A stretch of DNA of 64,000 nt from Echinometra lucunter (GCA_029962745.1 CM057154.1:24687654-24751653), one strand, 5' to 3'. Positions 46,490 through 56,687 are shown, counted from the stretch's first letter. The notes: a model not told the origin generated them from the sequence alone. Numbers and translations are program-made.

Positions 46490-47499
46490 GATCTAAACAC
46501 AACAAAAAAAGTAACTTCACCCTTAAGCAAAATGCTGTAACTTTTCAACCAAGATGTTTTGAGCAAAATGAATTGGCATGGATGTTCCTACACTAATTTA
46601 CCAACTTCTGTGAGAAAATGAGATTGACCCGTCAAGTCATGCGTGAGTGAGCAGGCACTAAAGGAAAAATATCACTTTTTAAAATTCACAAGCATCATAT
46701 CATGACTTCGAGTCAAGGATATCGGAACACATTTCAAGTTTTCAGCGTTTGAAGGCATGCACCATGAATTTCATGTACTTCCCAACATACCAAATGACCT
46801 GAGGGCCAAATTTCACGCTTGAGTGAGCACAAGGTGAAAATTGCAAAAACTGCAGTTTTGACATCTTTCGCGCGGTAAATTTGATCTAATGCAAAGCAAT
46901 TCGTGTTTTGGACTGGTGTTTGCAACTTTTGCAATTGATAGCTATTAATTCACGGTTGAATGAAAACGTAATAAAAACAAAATATCATCGTATTAAAATT
47001 TTCAAGTAATTATTGCTTTATTTTTGTGCACTAAAAATCATATTAATAACATTTTTAGCATGTTTATATGACCGGTGTACATGTATCAATGATCCCGTGG
47101 CATTTTCATGGAAAGTTCACGCTTCAGTGAGCACGTGGGACTGGAAAAGTTCATTTTTCACTTATGGACCAAAACTCAATTGCTTAATTTGTGTAACCAT
47201 CATAAGTCTTTATGGGGAGTTCATCTGATTTGATTTTCATCGAAATCCCGATCTCTTACGCTTCAATGAGCAAGAGAGACGAGAAAATTATGAAAATGAG
47301 AAGAAAGTTTAGCACTTTGTCCCTGCTCCGTGCCGCACTGGATACTTAATTTGGCGTAAGATCATCTTAGCTAGTGACTTCAGGAAGACATGTCCCAACT
47401 TTCATGAAAAACTCACTGCAGAATGAACAATAATCATCAATAAAAATAGGCCAAATTTCACTTTTGTTAAAACTCTGCTCCCTTACTGTACATATTGTC
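46490..47499. mobile_element. One-ended relative of the 54451-55236 TIR element
   Basis: Begins TAAACACAACAAAAAAAGTA, the same terminus as the element at 54451, and stays similar for about 180 bp (GCTGTAACTTTTCAACC, TTTTGAGCAAA, AATGAGATTGACCCGTCAA). Afterwards a degenerate motif of the form TCACGCTTGAGTGAGCA recurs near 46634, 46813, 47118 and 47258. No inverted right terminus was found before the RTE fragment. No coding capacity. Confidence 0.6.
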
Positions 47500-48190
47500 A
47501 ATGGGGGAGGAAACAAAATAGACCAGCGAATGGACGGAGATCAAAAGAGGAGTCAGGCAAGGCTGCGTAATGTCACCAGGGGGTGTTTCATAAAGCTGTT
47601 CGTAAGTTACGCACAACTTCAGTCATGACTGGAACATGTTCTTGGTTGCTAATCAGATTCTCAATCACTTACATGTAGGACAAGAACATATCACCAGTCA
47701 TGCGTAAAGTCGTGCGTAACTTACGAACAGCTTTATGAAACACCATCTGGTCTATTCTGGCTGTGTATAGTGAGGTAAAAACGCGTGAAATATCTGATGT
47801 GAAAGGTATTATAATTGGCGGCAAGAACGTAAACGACTTGAGATATGACGATGATAATGTTCTAGTAGCAGGATGCAGGGAGGATTTGCAAGTACTCCTT
47901 AATAAGGTAGTCATGGAAAGCGAAAAAACTGGGTTTGTCATTAATCCTTAAAAGAAGACAGAATGGATGGTAGTTTCCAAGAAGAAGAATGCACCCAGCT
48001 GCAATATTCACATTGAAAGGGGAAGAGGTAAAACAAGGGGACAAATGCTGCTACCATGGATTTTTGATTACCGCACATAGAAGGAGTGATGCAGAAGTAA
48101 AGAAACGAATTGCATTTGCAAAGGAGTCATTTACGAAAATGCGAAATGTGCTCGCAAATAGAAGCCTAAAGAAGCCTAAACCCATACTCC
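47500..48190 (+). pseudogene. RTE-like LINE fragment: reverse transcriptase
   Basis: Before the MITE, 47530-47580 reads EIKRGVRQGCVMSP, the RT motif before the palm, and after it (47752 onward) AVYSEVKTREISDVKGI. The catalytic box is LRYDDDN, where the usual YADD has become YDDD. GFVINP, a stop and KKTEWMVVSKKKNAPSCNI follow, and 48110-48165 has KMRNVLANRSLK. The MITE at 47582-47744 splits it. The wording fits the same RTE-like group as 10465-11830, whose preserved part stops where this one starts. Confidence 0.82.
47582..47744. mobile_element. 163-bp MITE with perfect 33-bp TIRs, inside the RTE RT
   Basis: The left TIR 47582-47614 starts GGTGTTTCATAAAGCTGTTC. The right TIR 47712-47744 is its exact reverse complement, 33 of 33 bases. 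A further imperfect inverted pair, AGTCATGACTGG and CCAGTCATGCGT, lies within. Host RT sequence resumes directly on both sides. A target duplication could not be decided because the flanks CACC/CCAG are repetitive with the ends. Confidence 0.95.
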
Positions 48191-48207
48191 TGTCTTGTGG
48201 GAAATTT

Positions 48208-48645
48208 TGATCAACGGGCTCAGTGGTGTAATTTTTTTCCACCAAAGGGGCGGAGGCACTTCTCCACGGTTTGAGGGGTGTCAGCTGGCATTTTCCAAAC
48301 AGCAATTTTTGTAATGTACTCCCATACTGCTAGTTTGTAGCAAATTTTGGTCCATGGGCTCAGTGGGGTAAATTTTCCGGCAGGAGGGGCCTTTTTCGGG
48401 GGGGGGGGGGAGCTACCCCTGCCGACCACCGGGAATGTCAGCTTTCATATTTCTTTTATGTACCCCTTGACTACTTCCATTTTGACTAAGTTTGGTCCAT
48501 GGGCTCAGTGGGGTAAATTTTCAAGCAAAAGGGACATTTTCGTGGCGTACGGGGCCACCCCCGCCCTGAGTGTACCAGCTGACACCCATTTCTTGAATCA
48601 AAGACATGGCCTAAGTATATTTCAGCGGTCAAACATTCTGGACTA
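48208..48645. repeat. Three-unit tandem repeat, about 140-146 bp
   Basis: ATGGGCTCAGTGGGGTAAATTTT, or a close variant, starts units at about 48214, 48353 and 48499. Each is followed by a GGAGGGGC-type block, a G-rich or C-rich stretch and a TCAGCTG/ACC segment. The middle unit contains a G run (48399-48411). Open frames on both strands are shadows of the repeat. Confidence 0.75.
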
Positions 48646-49135
48646 AGTGGGACAAGTCGATATGAAGAGTTTGGTTTCAAAAGGTAATACAATCATAATT
48701 TCGAGTTCTGAGAAAAAACTTGATTTTTTGATTGTCATAGTTAGCAATATCACTTCCCCCCCCCCCTCATTGTACTACTATAATGATACAACACTAAAAC
48801 ACCTCTTTAAGAGACAGAGGTAGAGAGGCAGAGAGAGAGAACGAGAGATTTTGAAATAGACAGGGAGAATGCCGGTGAGATATACATAGAGAGAAAGAGG
48901 GAGAAGGAATAAAAACCGTACTGTACATGTTTTGCGAAACCATCTTTAAAGAGATGCCTGTCATGCTACTTATTTTGATTAAGTGTATCAGGAAATGTCA
49001 AATGTGTATAACTAATCCTATTCATTGTTTTTTTTTTTTTTTTTTAATGTGTGTGTGTTTTTCAGAAACCACTATTCAATTAAACTGGCTGTAAAAACAG
49101 AAAATCAGATAGATTAAGACGATATCAGGAGAAGC

Positions 49136-49167
<32 letters not shown>

Positions 49168-49686
49168 GAACCGGTTATGTAGTTGAAAACACTGTAAAAG
49201 ACAATTGATAGGGAATACCATTTTATAAGGAAGGAGAAAAACATTCGGTAAGGCTTTAATACACAATAATTATGAAAACAGTGGATAGAGAAATAAGTGC
49301 AATTTATTGAAAAAGGAATGTTTGGACCCCAACTTGACTCTTAGAATGATATTCAACGTCAGTTTTAGCCTTCAAGGATTTCTGTACCGACAGCCGCTAC
49401 TGCACAAGACCCTTGTGCAATTCGACCAGGAGAATAGAGATGCTTATCTTATGCTAACAATGGGTATTTGGGTCATTACGGCAGGGTCCGAATAAGAACA
49501 TGAGCGATTTTCTACCCGGGGAATCTGAAATAGCCATTTCCTTAAAACTCACCCCTTTACATGCATATTTAAAAGTTTTTCAATATCTGATATTGTTCGA
49601 TATATATCAATTAACACCTGTACCAATGTTGGTGATTTAAGACAAAAAGGCACATTTCTGCCAAAAATCGGAGCATGCCGCTCTAC
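48646..49686. other. Non-coding, several simple tracts
   Basis: No gene is supported. C run 48757-48766, T run about 49027-49045, and a GA microsatellite passing into a G run at 49136-49168. The words GACCCCAACTTGACTCTT near 49325 also occur near 9222; the shared block is only about 18 bp. Confidence 0.5.
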
Positions 49687-50186
49687 NNNNNNNNNNNNNN
49701 NNNNNNNNNNNNNNNNNNNNNNNNNNNNNNNNNNNNNNNNNNNNNNNNNNNNNNNNNNNNNNNNNNNNNNNNNNNNNNNNNNNNNNNNNNNNNNNNNNNN
49801 NNNNNNNNNNNNNNNNNNNNNNNNNNNNNNNNNNNNNNNNNNNNNNNNNNNNNNNNNNNNNNNNNNNNNNNNNNNNNNNNNNNNNNNNNNNNNNNNNNNN
49901 NNNNNNNNNNNNNNNNNNNNNNNNNNNNNNNNNNNNNNNNNNNNNNNNNNNNNNNNNNNNNNNNNNNNNNNNNNNNNNNNNNNNNNNNNNNNNNNNNNNN
50001 NNNNNNNNNNNNNNNNNNNNNNNNNNNNNNNNNNNNNNNNNNNNNNNNNNNNNNNNNNNNNNNNNNNNNNNNNNNNNNNNNNNNNNNNNNNNNNNNNNNN
50101 NNNNNNNNNNNNNNNNNNNNNNNNNNNNNNNNNNNNNNNNNNNNNNNNNNNNNNNNNNNNNNNNNNNNNNNNNNNNNNNNNNNNNN
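49687..50186. other. Assembly gap (500 N)
   Basis: Exactly 500 N placeholder. Frames crossing it are not real. Confidence 0.99.
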
Positions 50187-53100
50187 TTCCTCTTTCTTTC
50201 TCTTCCTCCTTTACTGCCGCATTTCGCCACAATCCACTGAATCCCTCACTTTATCATGTTTGAAAATCATATAAAATATTGGCTTTTATATCAAACATGA
50301 CTAATAATGACTGGGTTTTATTTACTCCAGGGTATCCACAACAGCTTTACTACTGCTCTTCCTGCAATCATTATTAACCCAAACATTGCCAAGTTTATAT
50401 TGAATACACCTGGGTAGGAAGGGACAAATGTAGGCCAAACGCTTTTTCCAAAGATGTAAGCACCAAGCGAGGATTGAACCCAGGAGCTTTCCTATGAGAG
50501 GCAAGAGAATTCACCACTATACCATGGTTCTCCTATAAGTCAAACTTTATTTTTCGTCAGTCAGTAGACGAAGAGGAGCGGTAAATGCATGGCATGATTT
50601 TCCATTAAATGTTTCAGAACAAAAATAGTAGATTTACAATAGCATTTCTACAGAAAAAAATAAAGTCAGAATACTGTCGGCTCTTGAATCTTATCCTCGA
50701 GATCTTAAATTCCATTTAGTTTGCAGGCACAAACCTTGGTCTGTCGAAAAATGTTATAGAGGTCTGAATAGGAGACTAAAGCAGGTCAATGGGGATGGTG
50801 TACTACAGCCGCTCCATTATATTGACAGAACGATTATGCACTAAGCTTTTCTCAAGGCCCATATTTAATTCAGGAAAGTGTCAATTAGGGTCTGAGATTG
50901 AAAAGTTAGATCTTTGATAAACGCTTATATTATCTTCATTATCTTATAGCTTTACCATGTTTTACAACTACTACAGTTTTTTGCAGATATTTCATCATTA
51001 TATTTTCGTTAAAGTACTTAACGGAATCTTATCCTCGAGATCTTAAATTCTATTTAGTTTGCAGGCACAAACCTTGGTCTGTCGAAAAATGTTATAGAGG
51101 TCTGACTTGCAAACAATGGAACGTTTGAATCCTGGTCATTTGAATACATGATGAAAGAAACTGTCAAGGAATAATGGGGGAAAGTTGAATATGTCTGCAT
51201 AAGAGGAAATAAGAAAGGTTGAATCTGTAATGCATGGGAATTATAAGTAGAGCTTGTTCAGTGATGTTTTAGAATCAGGATCATAAAAAAACTGCATAGT
51301 CTTGCAAACAGTAACATGCTTTCCACGTAGAACGGTGTGAACTGAAACTAGACACATGCTGCATGGAAGCCTTGTCCAAACCTTTCAATTCTTTCGCACA
51401 TTTCTAACATGTGCGCATTTGAAAAGTGAAGGGGGGCATTCCTTATTATAATTTGCTTTCGAACTGCACAGGAGAAATGGGAAAGATCATGACGTTCTCT
51501 CAGTCTTGGAGGAATGCCAAAGGTGATTAAAAATAACCATACATGAATCGAGACTCTTGAACCTCTTTCGAATCGAGTCATTGACGCTTTTTGTCTATTT
51601 CCCCCCAACCATTTCTATTATGATTTTGAGTGTTCGTAAATCATCCTAGATTTCAAACAAAAGAAATGCAAATACTTTTACCCCCTTAACGTACCTCTAA
51701 ATACGCATGCTACTGTGTGTGTGTTTGATTGAATGTGCGCATTTTAGAGTTATTAAAGTGTGGCGGATAACAAATAATTCTTTACAAATTACCCTCTAAC
51801 CCAGTCTAGACAGCCGTGGGAAACAAAATAATACCCCCTTTTCTCTCTCTCTCTCTTTTTTCTTTTTTTTTCTTTTGGAAACATGAAAAAGTAGATTTCA
51901 GCAAAGTCTTCAAAGAGCAGACAAAAAAGGTTACCTGTTCAAGAATTGCTGAAAGTCAAATGAAGTGAAAAAAAAATGTGCACATTCAAGTTGGGGGGGG
52001 GGGGGCTTTTTTCTTCTCTCTCTCACTCTCTTTTATATCTGACGATATCTGAACCACAGTCTCTTCAGGGTTACATTTCCTTTCCTTTTTTTTTTCTTAG
52101 AAAAATGCCATTGAAAAAATATGAAAGTTAACCAATCTTTTTCACCTTTACATATAGTACAAAATAGCTTCGGATTGTTGTCTATTTAGCTTTGTCTGTT
52201 TCTTTCTCTTTTCTCTCACTTTCAGCTTATCTAACTCACCTCTCTCTTTGCATTGCATCCCTCTCTCTTTCTTTCTCTTTGTTTTTCTCTTTTTATCTCG
52301 CTCTATATCTTTCTTCTATGTATGTCAATCTGTAGATGGTTTCTCGTCATTGCTTTCTAACTGAGCAAGCCTAAGGTATTTCCTTATTTTTGAAACCCAA
52401 TACATATCCCAGCATTATGGAATTATGAACATTATTTTGGATCTAAATTTATCGTTTGTCTTCATGGGCCGTGGTGATCCCAGCTGTATTAGTGCTATTA
52501 TGTTAATACAATCATTAGAAACAATATTTATCTTTTACCAGAAGTATTATGTCATATTTTGTTATCAATACCATGAATGTCAATTAGTTGATTCATAATT
52601 TTGCTGTTTGAATAATTCGAAATAAATGCGTTTGAACTTACCTGAACTTCACTGAACCATTTGGCCTTGTTATTTTTATTTCTGTTGTCTCCCCTCTTGT
52701 CAGCTTTTCGATCAAAATGATTGTTCCAGAAATTCGATAGATTTATTTGATTTGATTTTATTGGAAAAGAGTTAAAACACTGTATCATATTTGAAAAATG
52801 CTCAAATTTAGATCTGAAAATAGTAGCGTAGTAGAATTTTTTATTTAACAGGATTTATTTTTTTCTGCTACTTCTTTCTATCTTTCTTTATGACTTTAAA
52901 AGAATGAACACTTCAAAACTTAACTGAACCTTTAGAAAATGCTCCTAACTCATCCAATCTACCGTTCTCTCTCTCCCTCTCTCTTACTCTCTCCTCCTCT
53001 CCTCCCATTTCAATTGTATTTACCTTCATTTCTGGATGATTCTACACTGTCATTGTTTCAGAGTCTGTCTTTCTGCAATTAACCTAAATCCCTCTCTCCC

Positions 53101-54027
53101 ATCTCTCTCTCTCTCTCTCGCTCGCTGACTCTCTTCTTATATTTATCATTCTGTTTGAATCTGAATATTTGCATATCCTTCCTGCTCTCTTTTAATTTTT
53201 ATCTCTCTCACTCTCTTCTTTTCTATTTGTCAGTATTCCATGACATTGTTTCTGAGTGTATCTATTTCCATTATACCCCTCACTCTCTGCCCCCATCCCC
53301 TTCTCTGTTTCTTTTTTAGATTTATCATTTCGCTTCATGTTTCTCATAATTACCGGCACTAGTAGTGTTTATAAGATCGCCCGAAATACTTTTCAGCTTA
53401 GATGTAGTCCGTAATATTTGGTGCAAAGATAGCTGGGGCCTGCCATGTTGACTTTATTTATTATTATTTTTTTTTTTTTTTTTGGGGGGGGGGGCAATGT
53501 TACATAACACCTTCTTCATACAAAGGTGTGAATTCTACTATGTTCATGACATTTCACATATGTGGCATGACTTCTGTCCATTTTCTACACTATTAAATGG
53601 AATTTCTTGAATAAGGGAATATCATAAGCAATCATGCCTTAATCCATTTCTGTAACTGACTAAATGACAAAAAAAGACAGCTATCTTTTTCAACCATACC
53701 AGAACCAAGTTTTTCTCTGTAAGGTTCAAGGACAATCCTCACAGCTCATACATTGTAAACGTAATGTGTGCTTGCATATCCACTTTGAACTTCGCCATCA
53801 ACGAATTCTGTCATTACCCTCATGCAAAGAAGATGTGGCTTTAGTTGCTGTAGTTGACTATATTTCTATCGCTTTGCAAGTGGAGCATGATTGCTTGAGT
53901 GCTTGCTTTAGCCTAAGTATTGAGCCAGACAGCCGCGGATGATTGTCAGCCCCCTCAAATTCCCCTTGCTCAATGATACTCCTACCATGTTTATGGGGTT
54001 TTTTTACCATGATATCGATGTGGCGTT
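50187..54027. repeat. Long non-coding repeat, copy 3
   Basis: Starts in mid-unit at the point equivalent to 30729 of copy 2. It follows copy 2 closely to the TCAAATTCCCCTTG block (34542), then continues as in copy 1 (CTCAATGATACTCCTACCATG, CATGATATCGATGTGG) to about 54027. It includes the type 2 SINE, CT microsatellites (for example 53101-53120) and a T/G homopolymer at 53467-53492. High similarity to copy 2 points to recent duplication or to allelic sequence. No long open frames. Confidence 0.85.
50309..50535 (-). mobile_element. tRNA-Glu-like SINE (type 2), copy in long repeat 3
   Basis: Counterpart of 30852-31076 with only a few differences. A box and B-box-like elements are readable on the minus strand. 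Confidence 0.8.
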
Positions 54028-54450
54028 CCGCCTGATACTCCTAAGAGCCGGCGTCCACTAGAGCGCCGACAAGACTAGGAAGGGACGCGGAAGCAAATTA
54101 TGTCATTTTTGCATTCTGTCCGTGTCAGACGGGGAAAAAAGTGAGCACATCATGGTTTCTTAGGACATTACTAAGAATCTCTGCTTATTGACTGTAGAAA
54201 TACTTGGGAGTGTCTTAGGAGTCAATCGGGAAGGGCGCGAAATGCCGCTGAAAAAAAAGCTGATCGTAGCAGGACAGCGCGGACACATCTAGGATCACAC
54301 CAAGAGGCGCAAAATCACGAACGAGGACAATCAGGAAGACCTTCCGACAACCATGAAGATATGCGGACAACATGAGGAAATAATGCAAGGTTATAAATTA
54401 GATGCCGACTTCGTGTTGTTCTCATATCAATCATATCAAATGTTAGCTTC
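54028..54450. other. Non-coding, GC-richer unique patch
   Basis: No gene is supported. The stretch 54040-54340 is richer in GC and CpG (AGGGACGCGGAAGC, GCGCGAAATGCC, AGGACAGCGCGG) than its surroundings. I see no repeat partner in the window. Confidence 0.45.
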
Positions 54451-55236
54451 TAAACACAACAAAAAAAGTAACTCCCCCCTAATTCAAAGCTGCATAACTT
54501 TTTAACGAAAAAGTTTTGAGCAAAGTAATTTGGCAGGAGTGTTTCTTCACTTATTGACTTACTTCTGTGTGAAAATGAGATTGATCCGTCAACTCATGCA
54601 TGAGCGAGCAAACATTAAAGGCAAAAATGTCACTTTTCGAAAGTCACAAGAGTCATTTTGGGGCTCTGTGAAACAAACCTGTGGCGAATTTGAATTCTTC
54701 CATTGTTTGATCCAGTGATGCCTATCCCTGACACTTTTCATGTTTATCACAGTTTGGGCGAACACAGTTTTTTGAGAAAAATGATGTTCAGCCCTCCTAA
54801 ATCTTCAAAATCCTTTCAGTTTGTGGAAAAAACTGGCATCAACCAACATGAGTCACCACATTATTTGAAAATACCAGGTATTCGTTTTTTCCGGCATTAA
54901 ACTGTAAGTTTTCAGTATTTATTGCTTCATCGTTCGCAGTTTTGTCACTCAACCATGGCACAACCTGGAAAAACATCAACAACACTTTAAAAAACACCAG
55001 AAAAATCCTGTTTCACAAATCCCCCAAAATGACTCTTGTGACTTTTGAAAAGTCACATTTTTTGCCTTTAATGTCTGCTCACTCATGCATGACTTGACAG
55101 ATCAATCTCATTTTCAAACAGAAGTTAGTCAATATGTGTGGGAACACTCCTGCCAACTTCTTTTCCTAAAAACGTCTTCGTTAAAAAGTTATGTTATTTT
55201 GAATTAGGGGGGAGTTACTTTTTTTTGTTGTGTTTA
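54451..55236. mobile_element. 786-bp long-TIR element (non-autonomous DNA transposon)
   Basis: The left end TAAACACAACAAAAAAAGTA is mirrored at the right end by a T run, GTTGTGTTTA. Inverted similarity continues for about 215 bp per arm, including CTCCCCCCTAATTCAAA, AATGAGATTGATC, CATGCATGA and CAAGAGTCATTTTGGGG. TA at each end may be a TA target duplication. The interior (54670-55010) has no recognisable transposase. A one-ended relative is at 46490. Confidence 0.88.
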
Positions 55237-56037
55237 TATCAACCAAGAATAATATTGACTGGGTTTTATTTACCCAGGGGAGCCACAGCAGTTTTACTTC
55301 TGCTCTTCCTGCAGTCCTAGCAATCATTATTACCCCATCATTGCCACGTTCCCATTAAATACACTTGCGTAGGAATGGGCCTATGCGGGCCAAACACCTT
55401 GCCCAAGGATTTCAGCACCAGGCGAGGGTTGAACCCGGGACGTTTCCTATGAGAGACAAGAGCTTACATTACTATACCACAGTTCTGCCATAAGTCAAAC
55501 ATTATTTTTCGTCAGCCAATTGACGAAGAGGAGCGGTAAATGCTCGGCATGTTTTTCCATCAAAAACTTAAGAACAAAAAAGTCAAAACTACAGCATTCC
55601 TGAACAAATTTACGTCAGAATAGTGTCTGTTTATGGTTAAGGCTCTCGATTCCTATCCCAGATCTCAAGTTCGATCTAGTTTGCAGGCACAAACGCTGGT
55701 CTGTCAAAAAACCTTATAGAGGTCTGAGAAGGAGACTAAAGCAGGTCAATGAGGGTCGTGTACTGCAGCTGCTCTAGTATATTAAAACAGCCACTAGGCA
55801 CAAGGCCTAGGCTTTTCTCAAGACCCAAATTTAATTAAGGAAAATGACAATTGGGGTCTGTGCCTGCAAACTGAGTTCTTTCTTTGATGGACGATCTTTA
55901 CCATGTTTACAGTTGTTACAGATTCTTGCAGATATTTCATGATTATGCTTCGGTAAAACGACTGTGTGGAGTACTTGCAACGTTGGAACTTTTGAGTCCT
56001 GATCATTTGAATACATAACGAAACTGTCCAGGAACAT
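55237..56037. repeat. Partial long-repeat copy 4 with type 2 SINE
   Basis: Matches about 30845-31710 of copy 2: the SINE, the TTTTTCGTCAGCCAATTGACG stretch, GAGGAGCGGTAAATGC, TTTGCAGGCACAAACGCTGG, GGTCTGTGCCTGCAAACTGA, and ends after TTTGAATACAT (56013). It is more diverged than copies 2 and 3, so it is an older or different family member. Its existence as a shorter piece shows that the long repeat can occur in parts. Confidence 0.78.
55258..55489 (-). mobile_element. tRNA-Glu-like SINE (type 2), copy in partial repeat 4
   Basis: The minus strand shows the tRNA-like head (GGTATAGTAATG in place of the intact A box) and the B box GGGTTCAACCC. It ends TAAATAAAACCCAGT with a short AT-rich tail. 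Confidence 0.75.
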
Positions 56038-56186
56038 TTAAGCGGAGGGCCAAAAGCAGAAAAGGGGGGTTTCGTTCCACCATCTGTACAAACTAAGTAG
56101 ACCAAGCTCATTTTCAAGCTTAAAGCATAACACACAATATTCAAGAGGTCTACCTCAAAAAATTTGTAGCGAAAGCTTCCAAATCC

Positions 56187-56217
56187 AAGATGGCGTCCAA
56201 AAATGGCCGCCATTTTG
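56187..56217. promoter_or_regulatory. Inverted pair of YY1-like motifs
   Basis: AAGATGGCG (56187-56195) and GCCGCCATTTTG (56206-56217) are opposite-strand versions of the YY1 consensus, separated by 10 bp in a non-coding region. This is motif identity only; there is no sign of a promoter or gene next to it. Confidence 0.4.
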
Positions 56218-56687
56218 ACGGAATTTGAATTTTTCAAGATAAAATTTGATATAAACATACAATTGCAACAAAATTGTCTCATCTGAAAGAAAATCAAATT
56301 CCCTACAGTTTGATGCCATTTGTGCGTAATGTCGAAGTAATTCGGTCTAGATTTTTAGTCAAAAAGTGTGTTTTTTGACATTTTTTCCCAAAAATTGAAA
56401 ATTTGCAAAATGCATGATTTAGCATAAATCAAGAAAAAATTTTATGGATTGTCTTGAAACCTTCCAGAAAACTTTCTTGATATTCAATAATCATCTGTGG
56501 AAAATTAGAAAGCAATACCATTCTCAGTTCTAAAGTTATAATGTCTCAAACTTGAAAACTCATATTTCATAAATTTCTCTTCTTGCTTATGCATGTGTTA
56601 TATTCCCATAGACTATAATGCATTAACATGCATGTGCCCTGTATAAAAGTGCAGACATGGATTTTCGCTCTACAAACCAAGTAGGCC
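56218..56687. other. AT-rich non-coding sequence, likely part of an unclassified repeat
   Basis: No gene is supported. Phrases such as CATATTTCATAAATTTCTC and CTATAATGCATTAACATGCA are AT-rich, without internal repetition I could define. Confidence 0.4.

Noticed and set aside
49549..50274. Open frames across the second N block
   Set aside because: Same reason: they are artefacts of the 500-N gap.
55818..56297. Minus-strand frame of 159 codons
   Set aside because: It runs from partial long-repeat copy 4 into unrelated sequence; the equivalent positions in the other copies are not open.
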